NCBI RefSeq assembly: GCF_022012435.1
Contig: NZ_JAKLUA010000019.1
Coordinates: 1 to 64,000 of the forward strand
Reading direction: 5' to 3'
Origin: Bradyrhizobium zhengyangense
GTDB taxonomy: Bacteria > Pseudomonadota > Alphaproteobacteria > Rhizobiales > Xanthobacteraceae
Length of the DNA stretch: 64,000 nt
Positions 60,106-64,000 of this stretch are shown piece by piece. Within the stretch, counting starts at the first letter, position 1; the number at the start of each line of letters is the position of its first letter. Both the position numbers and the translations under genes were made by a program. Under the pieces are notes generated by a model. It saw nothing but the letters and a program-made list of their open reading frames with translations, did not search any database and was not told the origin of the DNA.

Positions 60106-60960
60106 CTAGCGCTTGGCTCGCTTTTTCGTGACCTTTTTTGCGGCCTTTTTGGCACCCTTTTTGACTGCCGTCTTGGCGGCCTTCTTGACCGATTTCTTGG
60201 CAACCTTCTTCGCCGCTTTCTTGGCGCCCTTCACAGCCTTTTTGGCTGATTTCGCCGATTTGGCAGCCTTTTTGGCCGTTTTCGCCGGCTTTTTGGCTAC
60301 CTTGGCCTTCTTGGCCCCCTTCTTGGCGGGCGCCGCCTTGGCCGCGCTGCGAGCATGGGTCTTGGGCTCGACCGCGCCCAGCGCCAGCAGCTGGCGGTGG
60401 ATGGCACGGGTGACCTCGTCGATGGCCATCATGCCGTCGATGGTCGAGAGCTTCCGGCGCTCGGAATAGTAGTGAATCAACGGTTCCGTCTGGCTGCGGT
60501 AGCTGGCGAGTCGCCTGGTCAGGACCTCCGGGGTGTCGTCGACCCGGACCTCCTCCCCGCGCTCCCGCATCTGGGCGACACGAGTCTCGACGCGGCTCAA
60601 AAGTGCACTCTCGTTGACGCGCAGCTCGATCACGGCGTCGAGCTTCATGTGCTTGTGCTTCAGGAGCTCGTCCAGCGCCTCGGCCTGCGGCACAGTGCGC
60701 GGGAATCCGTCCAGGATGAAACCATTCTTCGCGTCCGGCTGGTCGATCCGATCGGAGATGATTCCAACCACGATGTCGTCAGGGACGAGACCGCCGCTGG
60801 CCATGATCTCCTTGGCCTTGAGCCCGACCGGCGTTCCGGCCGCCACGGCTGCGCGCAACATCTCGCCGGTCGAGAGCTGGACGATGCCATAGCGCTGCAC
60901 CAGTCGCTGCGCCTGGGTCCCCTTGCCCGACCCTGGCGGTCCAAGAAGTATAATTCTCAT
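60106..60960 (-). CDS. adk: Adenylate kinase with lysine-rich tail
   Basis: A 284-residue protein. Residues 1-195 are a short-type adenylate kinase: P-loop GPPGSGKGT (7-15), STGEMLRAAVAAGTPVG, LDGFPRTVPQAEAL, and RGEEVRVDDTPEVLTRRL in place of a LID zinc domain. It converts AMP + ATP to 2 ADP. Residues about 200-284 form a Lys/Ala tail (about 34 lysines, AKK repeats) like histone H1 or AlgP, which may bind nucleic acid or ribosomes. The start overlaps the SecY-paralogue stop (ATGA, 60957-60960). Confidence 0.95.
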   Translation of the reverse strand: MRIILLGPPGSGKGTQAQRLVQRYGIVQLSTGEMLRAAVAAGTPVGLKAKEIMASGGLVPDDIVVGIISDRIDQPDAKNGFILDGFPRTVPQAEALDELLKHKHMKLDAVIELRVNESALLSRVETRVAQMRERGEEVRVDDTPEVLTRRLASYRSQTEPLIHYYSERRKLSTIDGMMAIDEVTRAIHRQLLALGAVEPKTHARSAAKAAPAKKGAKKAKVAKKPAKTAKKAAKSAKSAKKAVKGAKKAAKKVAKKSVKKAAKTAVKKGAKKAAKKVTKKRAKR

Positions 60961-62162
60961 CGGCGTACGCCCCCCGGATTGGTGAGCGATAGGTCGCGCA
61001 CCTGTGTTTGAATGTCGAGAATAGTGCAAACCACAATCAGCGCTGCACCACCACCCATTTTGTAATCTAGCCCATTCCCGTAGGCCAAGAACACCTCCGG
61101 AATCAGCGAAATCGCAGTCAAATAGGCCGCACCCAACAGCGTCGTCGACGACACCACGCGGTCGAGATATTCAGCGGTGGCCTCACCCGGCATGACGCCG
61201 GGAATCACCCCGCCCTGCCGGGCAAGCGATTCGGCGGCGTTATCGGGATCGACGACAAACGCCGTGTAGACGATTGCGAGCACGAACACGGCAAGCGATC
61301 CGACGATGAGATGCGCCGGCCGGCCATAGTGAAGATGCAGATAGACCGCGTTGAGCCAGGGCGTATCGGCAGTGAAGATCCAATCGGCAAAGGCGAGCGG
61401 CAAATAGATCAGCCACGGCCCCACCGTGCTGGGCACCAGATAACCGGCGCTGTTGATCTTGATCGGCAGCACTACCGCTCGCGACAGAAGGACGCGCTCA
61501 CCGACGCGGCGCTCGGCAAATTGCACCGGCACATTCCGCCGCGCGGATTCGACGACGACGATCAGCACGACCATCGCTATCCAAAGCGCCGCATGGCCCA
61601 GCACGAGATTGCTGGAAACCGCGCCACGCCGCACCAAGTCGAGAATCGCGGCGAGCTCACCCGGAAGGTCAGGAATGATGGCCACGCTGAGAATCAGCGC
61701 GAGGCCGTTGCCGATGCCGCGGCGCGTAATCTGCTCGCTGAGCCAGATCAGAAAGAACACGCCCCCCGTCATCGAGACTGCGGTCGAGAGCACGAACCAG
61801 CCGCCGGAATCAGCGGCGATCTCCGGAATCCGCTGAATGGCCGTCGCTATGCCCCAGGCCTGGAACGTGGTGAGCAGCAGGGTGAGAAGCAGCGTGTAGC
61901 GCGCGATGCTGGTGCGGCCGCGCTCGCTGGAGCGCTCGATCGCGCTGAGCCGTTTCCAGACCAGCGACAGCAATCGAATGAAGATCGCCGCGCTCAGATA
62001 GGGGATGAGACCAAGAGAGAAGATCGACAACCGGGCAAATGCGCCCGGCGGCAGTGCGCCCATCGACGTCGAGACGCCGGTGACCGGGATGTGCGTTCCG
62101 AGCCTATAAACGAGAAGCGCGCCGATCGTGATAGCGATGCGGCGCGCGAGCTCGTTCGTCAT
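60957..62162 (-). CDS. Divergent SecY paralogue
   Basis: A 401-residue SecY-like channel protein with about ten TM segments. It keeps LGTHIPV near the N-terminus, the plug-following PYLSAAIFIRLL and the RRGIGNGLALIL signature. It differs from the neighbouring SecY: the N-terminal cytoplasmic part is about 20 residues shorter; the plug region from the first periplasmic motif to PY is about 16 residues shorter; and the conserved GIRPG loop is GVMPG (V323-M324-P325), so the essential Arg is Met. The C-terminal basic tail is altered too. It lies 13 nt from secY and overlaps adk by 4 nt. Confidence 0.9.
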   Translation of the reverse strand: MTNELARRIAITIGALLVYRLGTHIPVTGVSTSMGALPPGAFARLSIFSLGLIPYLSAAIFIRLLSLVWKRLSAIERSSERGRTSIARYTLLLTLLLTTFQAWGIATAIQRIPEIAADSGGWFVLSTAVSMTGGVFFLIWLSEQITRRGIGNGLALILSVAIIPDLPGELAAILDLVRRGAVSSNLVLGHAALWIAMVVLIVVVESARRNVPVQFAERRVGERVLLSRAVVLPIKINSAGYLVPSTVGPWLIYLPLAFADWIFTADTPWLNAVYLHLHYGRPAHLIVGSLAVFVLAIVYTAFVVDPDNAAESLARQGGVIPGVMPGEATAEYLDRVVSSTTLLGAAYLTAISLIPEVFLAYGNGLDYKMGGGAALIVVCTILDIQTQVRDLSLTNPGGVRR

Positions 62163-62175
62163 GTTGCGGTGCGCG

Positions 62176-63507
62176 CTACCTGCGGCGGCCCCGCAGCTTC
62201 GACTTGCGGATCAGGCCTTCGTACTGATGAGCCAGCAGATAGCCCTGCACCTGCGCCACCGTGTCCATGGTGACACTGACAACGATCAGCAACGAGGTGC
62301 CGCCGAAATAGAACGGCACCGAGGCGTAGGAGATCAGGATCTCCGGGATCAAGCAGACGATCGCCAGGTAGATCGCACCCAGCACGGTGATGCGCGACAG
62401 CACGTAGTCGATATATTCGGCCGTGCGCTCGCCGGGGCGGATGCCCGGGACGAAGCCGCCGTGCTTCTTCAGATTGTCGGCGGTCTCGGTCGGGTTGAAC
62501 ACGATCGCGGTGTAGAAGAAGGCGAAGAACACGATCAGCGCGAGATAGAGGATCAGAAACAGCGGACGGCCGTGGCCGAGCTGGGTGGTGATCCACTGGA
62601 ACCATTCCGGCCCCTTGCCGGCGTTGAAGTTCGCAACCGTGGTCGGCAGCAGCAGCAGCGAGGACGCGAAGATCGGCGGAATCACGCCCGAGGTGTTGAG
62701 CTTGAGCGGCAGATGCGAGGACTGGCCCTCGAACATCTTGTTGCCGACCTGGCGCTTCGGATACTGGATCAGCAGCCGGCGCTGGGCACGCTCCATGAAC
62801 ACGATGAAGGCGATCACAGCGACCGCCATCACGATCACGACCAGGATCAGGCCGGTCGACATCGCACCCTGACGGCCAAGCTCGAGCATGTTGGCGAGCG
62901 CCGCCGGCAGCTCGGCAACGATGCCGGAGAGAATGATCAGCGAGATACCGTTGCCGATACCGCGCGAGGTGATCTGCTCGCCCAGCCACATCAGGAACAT
63001 GGTGCCGCCGGTCAGCGTGATCGCGGTGGAAAGACGGAAGAACATGCCGGGATCGCTGACGACGTTGCCGGCGCCTTCGAGACCGACCGCGATGCCGTAG
63101 GACTGGAACGCGGCCAGGATCACCGTCAGATAGCGGGTGTACTGGTTCAGCGTCTTGCGGCCCGCCTCACCTTCCTTCTTCAGCGCCTCGAGCTGCGGCG
63201 AGACGGTGGTCAGGAGCTGAATGATGATCGAGGCCGAGATGTACGGCATGATGTTCAGCGCGAAGATCGCCATGCGGTGGATACCGCCGCCGGCGAACAT
63301 GTTGAACATGCCGAGGATGCCGCCTGCCTGCGACTTGAACACCTGCTCCCAGATGTTGGGATCGATGCCGGGCAGCGGGATGTAGGTGCCGAGCCGATAA
63401 ACGAGCAGCGCACCCAGCGTGAACCAGATGCGCTTCTTCAGTTCGTCGGCCTTGGCGAACGCGCCGAAATTGAGGTTGGCTGCCAGTTGTTCCGCTGCAG
63501 AGGCCAT
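62176..63507 (-). CDS. secY: Preprotein translocase subunit SecY
   Basis: A 443-residue channel subunit, standard length with ten TM segments. The plug (AGGILGMFNMFAGGGIHRMA), SRGIGNGISLIILSG, KRQVGNKMFEGQSSHLPLKLN and FVPGIRPGERTAEYIDYV are all present; R357 in GIRPG sits at the same number as in E. coli and is needed for SecA-dependent export. The C-terminus has a basic YEGLIRKSKLRGRRR tail. It lies between rplO and the paralogue in the spc operon. Confidence 0.98.
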   Translation of the reverse strand: MASAAEQLAANLNFGAFAKADELKKRIWFTLGALLVYRLGTYIPLPGIDPNIWEQVFKSQAGGILGMFNMFAGGGIHRMAIFALNIMPYISASIIIQLLTTVSPQLEALKKEGEAGRKTLNQYTRYLTVILAAFQSYGIAVGLEGAGNVVSDPGMFFRLSTAITLTGGTMFLMWLGEQITSRGIGNGISLIILSGIVAELPAALANMLELGRQGAMSTGLILVVIVMAVAVIAFIVFMERAQRRLLIQYPKRQVGNKMFEGQSSHLPLKLNTSGVIPPIFASSLLLLPTTVANFNAGKGPEWFQWITTQLGHGRPLFLILYLALIVFFAFFYTAIVFNPTETADNLKKHGGFVPGIRPGERTAEYIDYVLSRITVLGAIYLAIVCLIPEILISYASVPFYFGGTSLLIVVSVTMDTVAQVQGYLLAHQYEGLIRKSKLRGRRR

Positions 63508-63621
63508 ATTGGACTTTCTCCCGCCGCCTTTTGCGCCGTCATACCCGCGGCCGGGCTATTCTAGCGGACGCCGGACATTATCTGGGGCTTCGGCTTCGAT
63601 AAGTCCATCGTCCCGCATGCG

Positions 63622-63645
63622 AAAAAGGCCCGCGAGGCGCGGGCC
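63622..63645 (-). terminator. Intrinsic-terminator hairpin between rplO and secY
   Basis: Minus strand: GGCCCGCG, loop CCT, CGCGGGCC, TTTTT (stem 63638-63645 with 63627-63634, U-tract 63622-63626). A perfect 8-bp stem with five Us 14 nt after the rplO stop; may attenuate transcription into secY. Confidence 0.85.
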
Positions 63646-63658
63646 AATGACGCGTTTG

Positions 63659-64000
63659 TTACGCCGCCTCGCCTTCTTCCTTGGCAGGGGCGAGGATCTT
63701 CACCGAACCACCGGCCTTCTCGACCGCTTCGATCGCGGACTTGGTGGCGCCGTGGACTTCGATGTTCAGCTTGGCCTTGAGCTCGCCGCGGCCGAGCAGC
63801 CGCAGGCCGGCCTTGGCGCGACGCAGCACGCCCGCCTTCACCAGCGCCTCGACGTTGACGACGCTGCCAGTGTCGAGCTTCTTGGCATCGACCGCATCCT
63901 GGAGACGGTCGAGATTGATCTCGGCGTACTCAACGCGGAAGATGTTGTTGAAGCCGCGCTTGGGCAGACGGCGATGCATCGGCATCTGGCCGCCCTCGAA
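63659..64000 (-). CDS. rplO: Ribosomal protein L15, C-terminal part
   Basis: A partial gene: the coding frame continues past the window edge and the visible part reads FEGGQMPMHRRLPKRGFNN onward. KRGFNNIFRVEYAEINLDRL and LKAKLNIEVHGATKSAIEAV are L15. Only the C-terminal 113 residues of an expected 160 are in the window; the N-terminus (glycine-rich, around GRGIGSGKGKT) is upstream of 64000. L15 is an early 50S assembly protein. Confidence 0.97.
   Translation of the reverse strand, partial: FEGGQMPMHRRLPKRGFNNIFRVEYAEINLDRLQDAVDAKKLDTGSVVNVEALVKAGVLRRAKAGLRLLGRGELKAKLNIEVHGATKSAIEAVEKAGGSVKILAPAKEEGEAA

Overview
The window is high-GC chromosomal DNA of an alphaproteobacterium, most likely Bradyrhizobium or a close relative. 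The evidence is the gene content (many small secreted and hypothetical proteins of the Bradyrhizobium type), the intergenic palindromic repeats, and the ribosomal gene order rplO-secY-adk-rpsM-rpsK-rpoA-rplQ. I saw no prophage, transposase, integrase or CRISPR array. The taxon is an inference from protein character, not from a database search.

Layout. Positions 1-12,300 hold small secreted or hypothetical genes, two EamA transporters, an AraC-type regulator, tRNA-Arg(TCG), a VOC protein, a GrlR-like protein and a large orphan PAS histidine kinase. Positions 12,357-17,708 are a minus-strand run: thiolase-like protein, DUF35 protein, MaoC hydratase, SDR dehydrogenase, DapA-like lyase and Nudix hydrolase. 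It looks like a CoA-ester or branched-chain/steroid-like beta-oxidation module. Positions 18,311-21,674 are a tight plus-strand operon: TelA, an unknown protein and two YbjQ-like proteins. A 1163-residue fused indolepyruvate ferredoxin oxidoreductase follows. Positions 25,589-41,820 are mixed metabolic and envelope genes: tri-haem cytochrome c, TRIC-type channel, ICL/PEPM enzyme, ArsR regulator, hydrolases, a DUF1326/DUF2182 pair, GST, acyl-CoA carboxylase beta and dienelactone hydrolase. Positions 41,957-43,860 carry an orphan FlhB-tail/FliK-like pair. Positions 43,913-49,409 hold housekeeping genes (ATP12 chaperone, RluA-type synthase, RarA, Deg protease). Positions 49,725-57,230 carry a porin, an HxlR regulator with a divergent oxidoreductase, HisC overlapping a ClC channel, an SDR, and a di-haem cytochrome c gene broken by a frameshift. 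Positions 57,355-64,000 are the end of the spc and alpha ribosomal operons on the minus strand.

The most unusual region is the ribosomal operon. A second, divergent SecY (401 aa) sits between the canonical secY and adk. It has lost the arginine equivalent to E. coli R357 and about 16 residues of the plug region, and it overlaps adk by 4 nt. The adk product carries a histone-H1-like tail of about 80 residues rich in Lys and Ala. Most gaps in this operon contain hairpins, several followed by U-tracts. Other points worth a second look are the TelA-YbjQ operon, the thiolase/DUF35/MaoC/SDR module, a likely ArsR operator overlapping its own start codon, the FlhB-tail/FliK pair, and several dispersed palindromic repeats, one of which supplies the hisC stop codon.
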